DNA of 22,761 nucleotides from assembly GCA_032068765.1 (NCBI GenBank), contig DAMBHY010000023.1, positions 1 to 22,761 of the forward strand. The letters run 5' to 3'. The first letter of the stretch is position 1, and each line of letters starts with the position of its first letter. Shown piece after piece: positions 17,701-22,761 of the stretch. The notes under the pieces were generated by a model. The model did not search any database, was not told where the DNA came from, and was given only the letters and a program-made list of their open reading frames with translations. This DNA is from DAMBHY01 sp032068765. GTDB lineage: Bacteria; Bacteroidota; Bacteroidia; Bacteroidales; Dysgonomonadaceae. The translations under genes were made by a program, and so were the position numbers.

Positions 17701-18767
17701 TTGTTAAATATCAAATAGCAGGAATTTCAACAAGTAGCTACGAAGAACATAACACTTTTTCAGAGAGTGATTGCATAGAAATTATTTTAAAGAGAGTAAA
17801 GGAGAAAGGCTATAACGAAAAACTTTTTGACTCAATTAATAAACAGTTTAAGGAGGATAAAAATTATGGGTATGGGTACGGTTCTAAAATAAAATTCTAT
17901 GCAGAAAAATATCTTTGGCAGGCTTATTTTGAGTTTGTGGGCTATTTGTTTTTAGATGGCAGGCTTAAATCAGAAGATAAAAATCGATACAGATGTTTAT
18001 ATGTTTATTATGATCCAACTTTTCCAAGACGTCCAGCGCGAAACCAAATTGTAGCAAATTGTTTTTTTCCTTCCAGCAGAGAAGACATACAAGGATGGAT
18101 TAATTCTGATGATAATAATTTTATAGATTCTTACCATATACACAAACTTTTCACGAATGAAGAATGGGTACTACTTTCTGCATCTCTTAATCAAAGTGGA
18201 AAAGAAAATGATACTCGATTTAATTTATACACTAATTCCTTTCTGATATCGAAAAGCAAAATCAATAAGTTTAAAAAAAGTATTGAAAATGGAAGCTATT
18301 ATTCTGGTGATAGCAATTCTTTCTATAATATTTATGCGGGAGAAATCAACTGGAGCAATTTTGTAAAAAATACAGAACAAAGTTATAGTGAAGAAGAGTT
18401 TGAAATGGATGAACTCGTTTGGGAATACAGATGGTCAGGTTGGTCAAATAACCGGTTTCAAAATCCAAGTTTTCCATTTTTGAATCCTAAAATTTCCAAT
18501 ATCGATCAATTGTTTTTCAATCTAAAAGATTTATCTTTTTACAACTCAAAAAACGAGCAAGTAACTAAATTCATTTGGACTGAATCAGCAAAGCTATATT
18601 ACATAAAAAAAGAATTTCTTGAAAGTATAATTGAAAAGCAGAAAAAAGAATTGGTTTGGTATCAATTTGTATCAAAGTATGGTGAATTTGGAAAATATAA
18701 TGAGAATAAATTAGATCCTTCTTTTAAAGATTTACGTCGACTTATCACTTATTCATCTTTATTGTAA
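14718..18767 (+). CDS. Large STAND/NACHT-like ATPase with predicted N-terminal nuclease domain (Avs-like)
   Basis: The 1349-residue product has a P-loop NTPase in its first half: Walker A SSAGYGKT (372-379), Walker B IIIDGLNES with D449, and a sensor strand CLITTCRDRY (479-488), the order and spacing of NACHT/STAND proteins. The N-terminal 150 residues look like a PD-(D/E)XK-type domain: PGSEFYL with E48, then GDEIGWQVKWW with D66/E67 and Q71-x-K73, followed by LWIICTP. A helical linker (about 200-340) precedes the ATPase. The remaining 800 residues are helical, repeat-like, ending in an aromatic-rich region (YAGEINW at 1206-1212, VWEYRWSGW nearby) that I cannot assign; in Avs proteins this part senses phage components. 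The role as a sensor-activated nuclease is inferred. The start overlaps the radical SAM stop by 4 nt. No terminator is evident after the stop. Confidence 0.8.
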   Translation: MINILWSQFDSNQQAKDISFESFCFQVAYLRYCKFGYFDNFYNTPGSEFYLTLHTDCPELNLKAGDEIGWQVKWWYNTEDNTSLTKNRRDQLEKNFSTTLKRHSNIKLWIICTPGSFEEDSFIELNTSLNKLSSNSKVLHWNKETFKNFLSSEHSKFGGLFHYYFNTNFISFDLIKEYTQQQIQYLHTKFDTDLYVPSDYDEEILYLLNYKDIYNEIELKSTYIQDDIKSTKRNIERKDLESFLNADYTKDVLELIDFICNTLNEVCIILNSKLSIEKCRDLDDKIKSYLKKYRSYADKLNKTIRDGKWAKSEKEKQYDWRHEDIIEQIHLLHSHFVEIENLEKRIHNHKSIPTPLVELLDLVNQKEVHILSSAGYGKTNIACNMAKTCIEKNIPAVLLLGSNFRKSDFPQKIALESLGLERYYDFKQFLRALNTLGFIKGFKVPIIIDGLNESNPYKEIWRTNVYDIIAEIKKLDYVCLITTCRDRYINSIFEKNNITDIKNTFVLEGLTEKQKRSAVPKYFKKYDIVPTSWNFNKDLFKHPLLLKIFSEANTGNRNINISIDNVFQSFDKYYDNIIRKVTDDDSLSKKNINSRVSQVCEKLWNDNSRDIDIVDFVSLISPNSDTLAGTIADKILDEGLCLFQRNLDETDNEKIQFAYDLVAGYLIASKVLLANAKTADEAKDSLDMNDIQSKLFTEDSAHPLAEDIMISLLYLLPSKYGVEFFELFDNTTTLEISYRNIDYYIGNTSGQEKLKTIFSKSEKDDINHSLLLSKLYENIFQKKVHGLSLFTMSVLLNLKQTEIDIHWTEIIRKNNATTYDLLEAINKASLREKLTAIEAEECFYISLISTVSTNQILRDLATENLYLIGRSYPNQVLQFCKQCFDFKDANAIESLIASICGTLLAVKDKEITRNALELLITDFLPKWKNTHIGVIEYILTISEFAYENFKLDYRKKIKFNKGNFRISTKKLTESQNGKAYSRFNASLSGVDMYDFVKYQIAGISTSSYEEHNTFSESDCIEIILKRVKEKGYNEKLFDSINKQFKEDKNYGYGYGSKIKFYAEKYLWQAYFEFVGYLFLDGRLKSEDKNRYRCLYVYYDPTFPRRPARNQIVANCFFPSSREDIQGWINSDDNNFIDSYHIHKLFTNEEWVLLSASLNQSGKENDTRFNLYTNSFLISKSKINKFKKSIENGSYYSGDSNSFYNIYAGEINWSNFVKNTEQSYSEEEFEMDELVWEYRWSGWSNNRFQNPSFPFLNPKISNIDQLFFNLKDLSFYNSKNEQVTKFIWTESAKLYYIKKEFLESIIEKQKKELVWYQFVSKYGEFGKYNENKLDPSFKDLRRLITYSSLL

Positions 18768-19051
18768 GAAACATTCCTCACGCTCTGCCCACGCCCGAAA
18801 AAAATACGGCTTTAGCCAGACGGCAACCGCACAAAGCCAATGCTTCGCCTGTCTTCTATGGCATTGCCGCCGTTTGCAACTGTCATACTTTTTGCGTTGT
18901 TTTTTGCCAACGCTCCACAGCACATTGCCATCCTCGTACCTGCGGTGGCATAGAGCTGTCCCAACCTCAAAAAAACAAAGCAAAAAGACACTACACTCCA
19001 ACCACCACCACCGTTCCGTTTATGCCAGTATGCAAATCGGCGGAAGCTAAG

Positions 19052-19138
19052 TTACATAATGTGGCATTATAGTACTTTTCCGCCACGCTTATAGGCGGCT
19101 ATGCCAACGCTAAAAAGTCCTATAATAACATTATGTAA
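19052..19138. repeat. Imperfect inverted repeat around a GC-rich hairpin
   Basis: TTACATAATGT...ATTATAG (19052-19072) pairs with CTATAAT...ACATTATGTAA (19120-19138). Between them, ACTTTT faces AAAAGT, and CCGCC (19080-19084) pairs with GGCGG (19094-19098). The whole forms one extended cruciform-like structure. Confidence 0.6.
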
Positions 19139-19155
19139 AATAGCCAATGCCATAG

Positions 19156-19217
19156 TCCGATACCCGAAAAAATATCCCAACCCACAATCCCCACGCGGAT
19201 ATTTTTCGGGTATCGGA
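19156..19217. repeat. Near-perfect 21-bp inverted repeat
   Basis: The arm at 19156-19177 (starting TCCGATACCCGAAAAA) is the reverse complement of 19197-19217 (ending TTTTTCGGGTATCGGA), with a single extra A in the left arm and a 19-nt C-rich loop. Confidence 0.65.
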
Positions 19218-19288
19218 AGCCGTATTTTTTCTTGCCAACGCCTTGCCCACGCTTCTTTGCCACGCTCCCCACCACCCATTTCAGCGGT

Positions 19289-19476
19289 GCAGGGATAAAA
19301 AGGCATCAGTTTTTAGATTTGCCAATGCTTGCGGCAGATGCAAACAGCGTTGTTCCATTGCATTAGACTTCGCTTGATTTGCACCCGCCTCAGCAACACA
19401 CAGCAAGCGTATTGCGTTCCGCATACCCTTGCTTTTTCCCACCGCTTCCGGTTATTGTATGCCTTTTTATCCCTGC
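19289..19476. repeat. Perfect 18-bp inverted repeat enclosing about 150 bp
   Basis: GCAGGGATAAAAAGGCAT (19289-19306) is the exact reverse complement of ATGCCTTTTTATCCCTGC (19459-19476). The enclosed segment is non-coding and contains further small repeats rich in GCAA and GCTTG. Confidence 0.65.
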
Positions 19477-19605
19477 GACATTTTTTCCCCATTGCCAACC
19501 CACAAAAGCAAGTTTCCGTTTTTCATTGAATTTTCCTGATGAGGTCTTTTATTGAAATTGAAGTGATGAATAGTTGAATGAATGTCGATTGATAAAAGAA
19601 GATGA

Positions 19606-19687
19606 GGTTATCAATAACCGGTCAATAAACAAAAAAAAGACAGCAAAGTTAGGCGGCTCGCTAATGCCCGCGCTCAAAAAAAAGACA
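19606..19687. repeat. Palindrome plus paired direct repeats
   Basis: GGTTATCAATAACC (19606-19619) is a perfect hairpin with a 2-nt centre. TCAATAA occurs twice (19611 and 19622). CAAAAAAAAGACA occurs twice, at 19630-19642 and 19675-19687, 45 nt apart, flanking a GC-rich core with GGCGG and CCCGC. Confidence 0.5.
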
Positions 19688-19704
19688 AAAGACTACGGCA
19701 TAAT

Positions 19705-19750
19705 GAAAAAGGAAAAATTAATTAGAAATTAAAATAATTTTTCCTTTTTC
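19705..19750. repeat. Perfect 16-bp inverted repeat (terminator-like in both directions)
   Basis: GAAAAAGGAAAAATTA (19705-19720) pairs exactly with TAATTTTTCCTTTTTC (19735-19750) around a 14-nt AT loop. It is AT-rich, so a terminator role is only possible, not clear. Confidence 0.5.
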
Positions 19751-19809
19751 ACCCTTCGGGACTTATTCCGTTTCCTTTTGCTTTTTTAGCCACGCCGCCA
19801 TTCAAAAGG

Positions 19810-19851
19810 CTTTCTTTTTTCTTTTTTTTCCCTTTTTTTCTTTCTTCTTTT
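19810..19851 (+). other. 42-nt pure polypyrimidine tract
   Basis: An uninterrupted run of C and T from 19810 to 19851 (purine-only on the other strand), directly before the leader hairpin of the next gene. Such tracts can form triplex or unwound DNA; no function is shown here. Confidence 0.5.
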
Positions 19852-19857
19852 AAAAAT

Positions 19858-19889
19858 ATCCCGGCGGAGCAAAATTTTAAAACCGGGAT
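19858..19889 (+). promoter_or_regulatory. Leader hairpin immediately before the start codon at 19891
   Basis: ATCCCGG (19858-19864) pairs with CCGGGAT (19883-19889), closing one nucleotide before the ATG. The stem would cover the ribosome entry region, so it could limit translation of the downstream gene. Confidence 0.4.
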
Positions 19890-19890
19890 T

Positions 19891-20313
19891 ATGCACACAC
19901 CAAAAATTTACACCTACAGCCCCAAAATTCAAAAATCTGATTTTGAATTTTATGCCCTTTCCAAAGGTTTAAACAGCGGAAAACCTTTAGACACACCTTG
20001 CCCGAATTGCTTCGTCATTTCCTGCCGAAATGCAGAGGAAAGAGGCCATTACCGTAGCTTATTGTTTGGATTATGGAAAGCAAAAGTCTTTCATCCGTTT
20101 TTAGTCGGTTCGGTCATTCCGTTTATTCGGATTGGAGATTTTAGAATCATTGTTTTTGAGCAAATCGAACATTTGGAAAACAAAGAAAAAGCCTATCGGG
20201 AGCATGTCCGCAAATTCCAGGCTTTAGAACAAAAAGAACGTCAGATGTACGAGCAGTTGCTTTTGGTCTCAGAACTCAAACGCATATACATTGCCAGGCA
20301 TTTAAAGAGGTAG
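19891..20313 (+). CDS. Small Bacteroidota mobile-element protein (DUF6943-like)
   Basis: The 140-residue product MHTPKIYTYSPKIQKSDFEF shows ALSKGLNSGKPLDTPCPNCF, then LLFGLWKAKVFHPFLVGSVI followed by PFIRIGDF, and a C-terminal helical part (about 90-140) rich in Glu, Gln and Arg. I recognise this as a family carried on Bacteroidota conjugative elements, named DUF6943 from memory; the role is unknown. The CPNC motif might bind metal. It is preceded by a hairpin touching the start codon and followed by a short terminator that includes its stop codon. It stands alone on the plus strand between the repeat-dense region and the minus-strand phage-like block. Confidence 0.75.
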   Translation: MHTPKIYTYSPKIQKSDFEFYALSKGLNSGKPLDTPCPNCFVISCRNAEERGHYRSLLFGLWKAKVFHPFLVGSVIPFIRIGDFRIIVFEQIEHLENKEKAYREHVRKFQALEQKERQMYEQLLLVSELKRIYIARHLKR

Positions 20314-20334
20314 CCCTAAAGGCTACTTTCTTTT
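20310..20334 (+). terminator. Terminator overlapping the stop codon of the 19891 gene
   Basis: GTAGCC (20310-20315) pairs with GGCTAC (20321-20326) over a CTAAA loop, followed by TTTCTTTT. The TAG stop is inside the stem. Confidence 0.5.
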
Positions 20335-20358
20335 GCTCTGACCGTTCCCACTGCTTAA

Positions 20359-20429
20359 CCGATATGGGCACTTTGTCCGCTTCATAAAAGCAACATAAAC
20401 GCACCGTTTTATGAATTGGGAGCAATCGG
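20359..20429. repeat. Nested inverted repeats in the intergenic gap
   Basis: CCGAT (20359) pairs with ATCGG (20425-20429), and inside it TTCATAAAA (20381-20389) pairs with TTTTATGAA (20407-20415). The rest of 20327-20440 holds no gene. Confidence 0.4.
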
Positions 20430-20440
20430 ATGAACCAAAC

Positions 20441-20468
20441 AAAAAATCCTGCCCAATGGACAGGATTT
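20441..20468 (-). terminator. Terminator of the minus-strand DUF5675/membrane-protein operon
   Basis: On the minus strand AAATCCTG and CAGGATTT pair (20468-20461 with 20451-20444), extended by CC/GG after one mismatch, and the stem runs into six T. It lies 33 nt after the stop of the last gene. Confidence 0.7.
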
Positions 20469-20500
20469 GAAAAGATAAATAGTATTGAAACCTTTAAAGA

Positions 20501-20773
20501 TTAGAGCTTTTCGGAAACAGAATCCGTTTCTTTACTGTCTGTTTCTTCGTTGTTGTCGGTCTGCATTGCGGTTTGTGCTATAGCAGAAGCTATCGTTCCA
20601 CCCAAAACAACATACCCGGCTACCGTTATAATCGTTGCAGGTAATACAATAGGTGCGGCTAAAATTGCACCGCCTACTGCGGTTAATGTGATGCCGATAT
20701 TCCGAATGATTTTGAACCATTTCGGAGTGGGAGCAGAAACCCTCTCGATTAAATTTAAACTGTTATTTTTCAT
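20501..20773 (-). CDS. Small membrane protein (holin-like position)
   Basis: The 90-residue product MKNNSLNLIERVSAPTPKWF has two adjacent hydrophobic stretches (about 24-46 and 47-70, rich in Ala, Gly, Ile and Val) and a polar acidic C-terminal tail of Asp/Glu/Thr/Ser. I know similar short proteins in Bacteroidota phage-like clusters but not their function. Its start overlaps the end of the preceding membrane/coiled-coil gene by 11 nt, and a terminator follows. Size, two hydrophobic segments and neighbourhood with a DUF5675-like gene fit a holin-like lysis component, which remains inference. Confidence 0.7.
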   Translation of the reverse strand: MKNNSLNLIERVSAPTPKWFKIIRNIGITLTAVGGAILAAPIVLPATIITVAGYVVLGGTIASAIAQTAMQTDNNEETDSKETDSVSEKL

Positions 20774-21026
20774 TGCCTGAATGTTTTAAAATGTTTTGTT
20801 CGATAATATTGACACGATGCTCCAGATAATCGACTTTTTGATTAAGAAGAGCATAGCTGTTTTTGAACTCTGTTTTGATGAGCAAAGCCATTGTTTTGAC
20901 TTCTGTTAAATCCTTTTCCATTTTCTTGAAATCGGAATGAAGCTGCTTAATAAAGTAAGCAACTATGGTCAATAGCAAACTGATGACAGAACCAAAGACA
21001 ACGTTTAAAGGGAATGCGTTTTCCAT
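20763..21026 (-). CDS. Small single-TM coiled-coil protein
   Basis: The 87-residue product MENAFPLNVVFGSVISLLLT has one membrane helix near the N-terminus (about 8-27) followed by a charged heptad-like helix (about 28-80: KQLHSDFKKMEKDLTEVKTM and on). An upstream ATG at 21062 would add 12 basic residues, but it would overlap the DUF5675 gene; the ATG at 21026, 13 nt after that gene's stop, gives a normal N-terminus. The layout of one TM plus a coiled coil is like phage spanin/lysis accessory or tail-associated proteins. It overlaps the next gene by 11 nt, so the three form one operon. Confidence 0.7.
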   Translation of the reverse strand: MENAFPLNVVFGSVISLLLTIVAYFIKQLHSDFKKMEKDLTEVKTMALLIKTEFKNSYALLNQKVDYLEHRVNIIEQNILKHSGNEK

Positions 21027-21039
21027 TGATGACTTTTTT

Positions 21040-21492
21040 TTAGAATTGAAAATTATTCTCAATCAAAATGCTTTTGTCTTCACTTTCGGCAATCGCTAAA
21101 ATCTTCGGATATATCATTTGATATGCATCTTTACTTCTTACAATCTGGTAATCGCCATCAATAAAATCAAACCCGAAACCGCAAAGCGGACAGCCTGCCG
21201 TCTGTCTGAAAGTATTCCCGATATGGATATATACAAAACTGAAATTCGGTAGTCCGTTAATCTCAATCATTCCTTTGTGAAGCTTTGGGAATTTCTGCCG
21301 ATACTCAGCATTCTTTCCGCCCCAGGTGTTGAGCCTTAGACTATAATTTCCTACAGGAATGGCGGTTTGATTTTGGATTTTTACGGCTCTGATTTTATCC
21401 TCCAACAAATAGCATTGGAAAATATCATTGATGTACAATTGACTAAGCGTACTTTGTTTGCCTTCGGCAACTCTTATGATTTTTGCTTTCAT
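21040..21492 (-). CDS. DUF5675-like protein
   Basis: The 150-residue product matches the layout I know for DUF5675: an N-terminal beta region with QSTLSQLYINDIFQCYLLED, then TAIPVGNYSLRL, then a C-terminal motif YIHIGNTFRQTAGCPLCG with H90, G92-N93, T98, G100 and C101. The His plus Gly-Cys arrangement recalls L,D-transpeptidase (YkuD) active sites, so peptidoglycan-related chemistry is a possible role, but it is not established. The family is frequent in prophages and phage-like clusters of Bacteroidota. It is the first gene of the three-gene minus-strand operon, separated by a terminator from the 267-residue protein upstream. Confidence 0.75.
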   Translation of the reverse strand: MKAKIIRVAEGKQSTLSQLYINDIFQCYLLEDKIRAVKIQNQTAIPVGNYSLRLNTWGGKNAEYRQKFPKLHKGMIEINGLPNFSFVYIHIGNTFRQTAGCPLCGFGFDFIDGDYQIVRSKDAYQMIYPKILAIAESEDKSILIENNFQF

Positions 21493-21515
21493 TGAATCTG
21501 AATTTTAAGGGTGAA

Positions 21516-21547
21516 ACAAAAAAGCCTTCCCAAATGAAGAAGGCTTT
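21516..21547 (-). terminator. Rho-independent terminator after the 267-residue gene
   Basis: A perfect 9-bp stem, AAAGCCTTC and GAAGGCTTT (21521-21529 / 21539-21547), with a 9-nt loop; on the minus strand the stem merges into a run of six T. It lies 13 nt after the stop of the gene at 21561-22364. Confidence 0.8.
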
Positions 21548-21560
21548 AGAATAGATTTGC

Positions 21561-22364
21561 TTAAAACGCATCTTCGATTCGTAAGCAGTTACCTGAGTTG
21601 AAAGCGTAATAATTGCTGTTGACTTCCTGAAAGAATTCAATCCCGATGCACTGAAGCACCGTAACGTTCGTGTCCAAAGTCGGAGCACCCGGAAGCGTTG
21701 CCGTAAGGGTAGAGCCTGCATAAGCCGTATTCAAAGGAATGTAATCCGAATATTCCACAATACTCAATTCATTGTTTACAATGTCATCAGGTTCGTAAGT
21801 TCCTGTAGTCGCATTATAAACAAAATCCGCAACCACCGCCAAAGCGTTAATCAAACGGAAATGCGTAGAACCCGAAGGTGCGGTGATTAAATCCGCAGGA
21901 TTGAACGGAGCAATTGTAAAATCTGCACTTTCCCTTGTTGCGGTATGTGTAACGTCATACGGAGCATTGAAAACGCCACTCAAAGAGAGTTTCTTGTCAA
22001 ACTCGAAACCAAGCAGATAATTTCTTTGTGTGGAAATTTCTACTTTACGGTAGCCTCTGGCTTCCGTACCGTCTTCCAAGTTGATTTTCTTCATTACCGA
22101 AGTCAAACGACCCGTAACCTGACTATCCGCCATTTTTGACATCAAAGCTGATAAACCAGTACGAACCGATTTCCCGGCTCTTGCACAACCGCCGAACTCG
22201 TTCATATTTTCACGGGTACGTTCAAATTCCGGTGCGGTGTTTACTTGTTCAGCGGTTGGTCCACCAACCATTCCGGCGAAAAATCCTTGTTGACCTTTTA
22301 TCTTGAAGTGTCGCACGTCGCCAATTGTTCCGACATACTTCATAAGTCCTTTTTGTCTTGCCAT
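21561..22364 (-). CDS. Conserved flavobacterial protein of unknown function, phage-like context
   Basis: The 267-residue product begins MARQKGLMKYVGTIGDVRHF and has ERTRENMNEFGGCARAGKSV in the first quarter, then SGSTHFRLINALAVVADF, and VLQCIGIEFFQEVNSNYYAF near the end. I recognise a family with these segments that often occurs in several copies in Flavobacteriia next to DUF5675-type genes; I know no function. The soluble beta-rich look, absence of a signal peptide and context would fit a structural protein such as a capsid or tail component, but this is a guess. The start has an A-rich leader (TTTCAAAAAATGGC) typical of the phylum, and a terminator follows. Confidence 0.7.
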   Translation of the reverse strand: MARQKGLMKYVGTIGDVRHFKIKGQQGFFAGMVGGPTAEQVNTAPEFERTRENMNEFGGCARAGKSVRTGLSALMSKMADSQVTGRLTSVMKKINLEDGTEARGYRKVEISTQRNYLLGFEFDKKLSLSGVFNAPYDVTHTATRESADFTIAPFNPADLITAPSGSTHFRLINALAVVADFVYNATTGTYEPDDIVNNELSIVEYSDYIPLNTAYAGSTLTATLPGAPTLDTNVTVLQCIGIEFFQEVNSNYYAFNSGNCLRIEDAF

Positions 22365-22384
22365 TTTTTGAAATTTTAGGAGTT

Positions 22385-22413
22385 AATAAATACTGTGCTG
22401 CAGCATTTACAAA
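22385..22413 (-). promoter_or_regulatory. Weak promoter candidate for the 267-residue gene
   Basis: On the minus strand TTTG (22413-22410) is separated by 17 nt from TATTTATT (22392-22385), a poor match to TAnnTTTG. The spacer contains the perfect palindrome TGCTGCAGCA (22405-22396), which could be an operator. Confidence 0.25.
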
Positions 22414-22560
22414 GTTCCCGCTATCTCAGATCACAAGCAATACACAACAGATTGTAATACAGTGCGATAGAGTGCTAACGCACCGAAAACCATAAAAAGC
22501 AAAGGTCAGGACTGCAATCGGAATAATAGAACAGGCGAAAAACAACAAACGTAACCCAAC

Positions 22561-22599
22561 AAAAAAACAAGGATTTTTAAACTTAAAATCCTTGCTTTT
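22561..22599 (-). terminator. Bidirectional terminator, strongest on the minus strand
   Basis: CAAGGATTTT (22568-22577) pairs exactly with AAAATCCTTG (22585-22594) over a 7-nt loop. On the minus strand it is followed by seven T (22567-22561), on the plus strand by CTTTT. It should end a minus-strand gene lying beyond the right edge. Confidence 0.7.
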
Positions 22600-22626
22600 A
22601 TATGCTGTGAAATTACTACTTTAAAA

Positions 22627-22663
22627 GTTGTACTTATGTTGTACTTGGTGTTACTTAAAGTAA
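22627..22663. repeat. Three tandem GTTGTACTT-like units and a palindrome
   Basis: GTTGTACTT occurs at 22627-22635 and 22638-22646, with a degenerate third copy GTGTTACTT at 22648-22656, which runs into the palindrome TTACTTAAAGTAA (22651-22663). The remaining sequence to 22761 is AT-rich and shows no gene. Confidence 0.45.
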
Positions 22664-22761
22664 GTAAATATACTGTAATTCAATGTGTTATAATAAGACT
22701 TTTAATAATACCATGTTATCTGTAGCCATAATTATTCAATTTTACTTCTAAAATATCCTTT

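Larger units (their letters stand above)
18787..19329 (+). repeat. Dispersed GCCAACGC/GCCAATGC-type motif, about nine copies
   Basis: Copies on the plus strand: 18787 (GCCCACGCC), 18836 (GCCAATGCT), 18906 (GCCAACGCT), 19082 (GCCACGCTT), 19103 (GCCAACGCT), 19143 (GCCAATGCC), 19234 (GCCAACGCC), 19245 (GCCCACGCT), 19259 (GCCACGCTC) and 19321 (GCCAATGCT). All have the same orientation with irregular spacing. They could be protein-binding iterons or relics of a repeated element. Confidence 0.45.
18768..19890. other. Non-coding, C-rich, repeat-dense region
   Basis: About 1.1 kb without a believable gene. The plus strand of the first 800 nt is rich in C and poor in G, unlike both flanks. It holds several long inverted repeats, a recurrent GCC(A)ACGC-type motif, a 13-bp direct repeat, a polypyrimidine tract and a hairpin in front of the next gene (listed separately). 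Such density suggests a site acted on by DNA-binding proteins, for example oriT or recombination, but no relaxase or recombinase gene is nearby to assign it. Confidence 0.5.

Noticed and set aside
18759..19529. Several open frames of 60-80 codons on both strands in the C-rich region
   Set aside because: They overlap each other and the inverted repeats, are rich in Cys, Trp and Arg from base composition, and show no motif or leader.
22627..22663. CRISPR array
   Set aside because: Units are about 10 nt and directly adjacent; there are no unique spacers and no cas genes.
1..22761. tRNA or rRNA genes as ICE attachment sites
   Set aside because: No cloverleaf-like sequence with TTCGA-type arm and CCA-side acceptor was found by eye on either strand; an att site cannot be placed.

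Overview
The window looks like accessory DNA of a Bacteroidota bacterium, most likely a flavobacterium of the Chryseobacterium/Elizabethkingia/Flavobacterium type. The supporting signs are A-rich leaders instead of strong Shine-Dalgarno sites, promoter elements like TAnnTTTG, a Bacteroidota lipoprotein, and several proteins typical of Bacteroidota integrative conjugative elements (ICEs): a JAB/RadC-like protein, a giant N6-methylase/helicase, a VapE-type primase-helicase part and a short HTH protein. No integrase, relaxase or T4SS gene lies inside the window, so the ICE assignment rests on these accessory genes.

Layout. (1) 1-8469, + strand: an ICE backbone block with a small charged protein, a JAB-domain protein, a lipoprotein and a 1707-residue methylase/helicase that overlaps the lipoprotein gene. 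(2) 8438-11913: a patchwork of broken genes. It holds an HNH nuclease without its 5' end, a possibly RteC-like C-terminal fragment, an HTH gene cut off after about 42 codons, a complete minus-strand cargo operon (VOC, EVE, MarR) with an inverted-repeat operator candidate, and a VapE ATPase without its N-terminal half. (3) 11913-12164: a non-coding element bounded by long inverted repeats and packed with short triloop hairpins. (4) 12239-18767: an AT-rich, same-strand cargo block of four closely spaced genes: a YhcG/DUF1016 PD-(D/E)XK nuclease, a 129-residue protein with an N-terminal SNSSS motif, a radical SAM/SPASM enzyme, and a 1349-residue STAND/NACHT-like ATPase with a likely N-terminal nuclease domain. 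The last three are coupled by a 2-nt gap and a 4-nt overlap and are the best candidate here for an undescribed, probably anti-phage, system. (5) 18768-19890: about 1.1 kb of non-coding, C-rich DNA full of large inverted repeats, a repeated GCCAACGC-like motif and a polypyrimidine tract. (6) 19891-20313: a small mobile-element protein. (7) 20441-22600: a minus-strand block resembling a phage lysis/structural remnant (two small membrane proteins, a DUF5675-like protein and a 267-residue protein of a repeated flavobacterial family), delimited by clear terminators.

How the parts may work together (inference): the methylase/helicase and JAB protein would serve the element's own transfer or protection. 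The VapE, HTH and RteC-like remnants are a decayed control/replication module. The two cargo regions were placed into that module. In the 13.3-18.8 kb operon, the radical SAM enzyme could modify the small protein (or another target), with the STAND nuclease as sensor and effector. All functions are deduced from motifs read by eye; no database search was possible.
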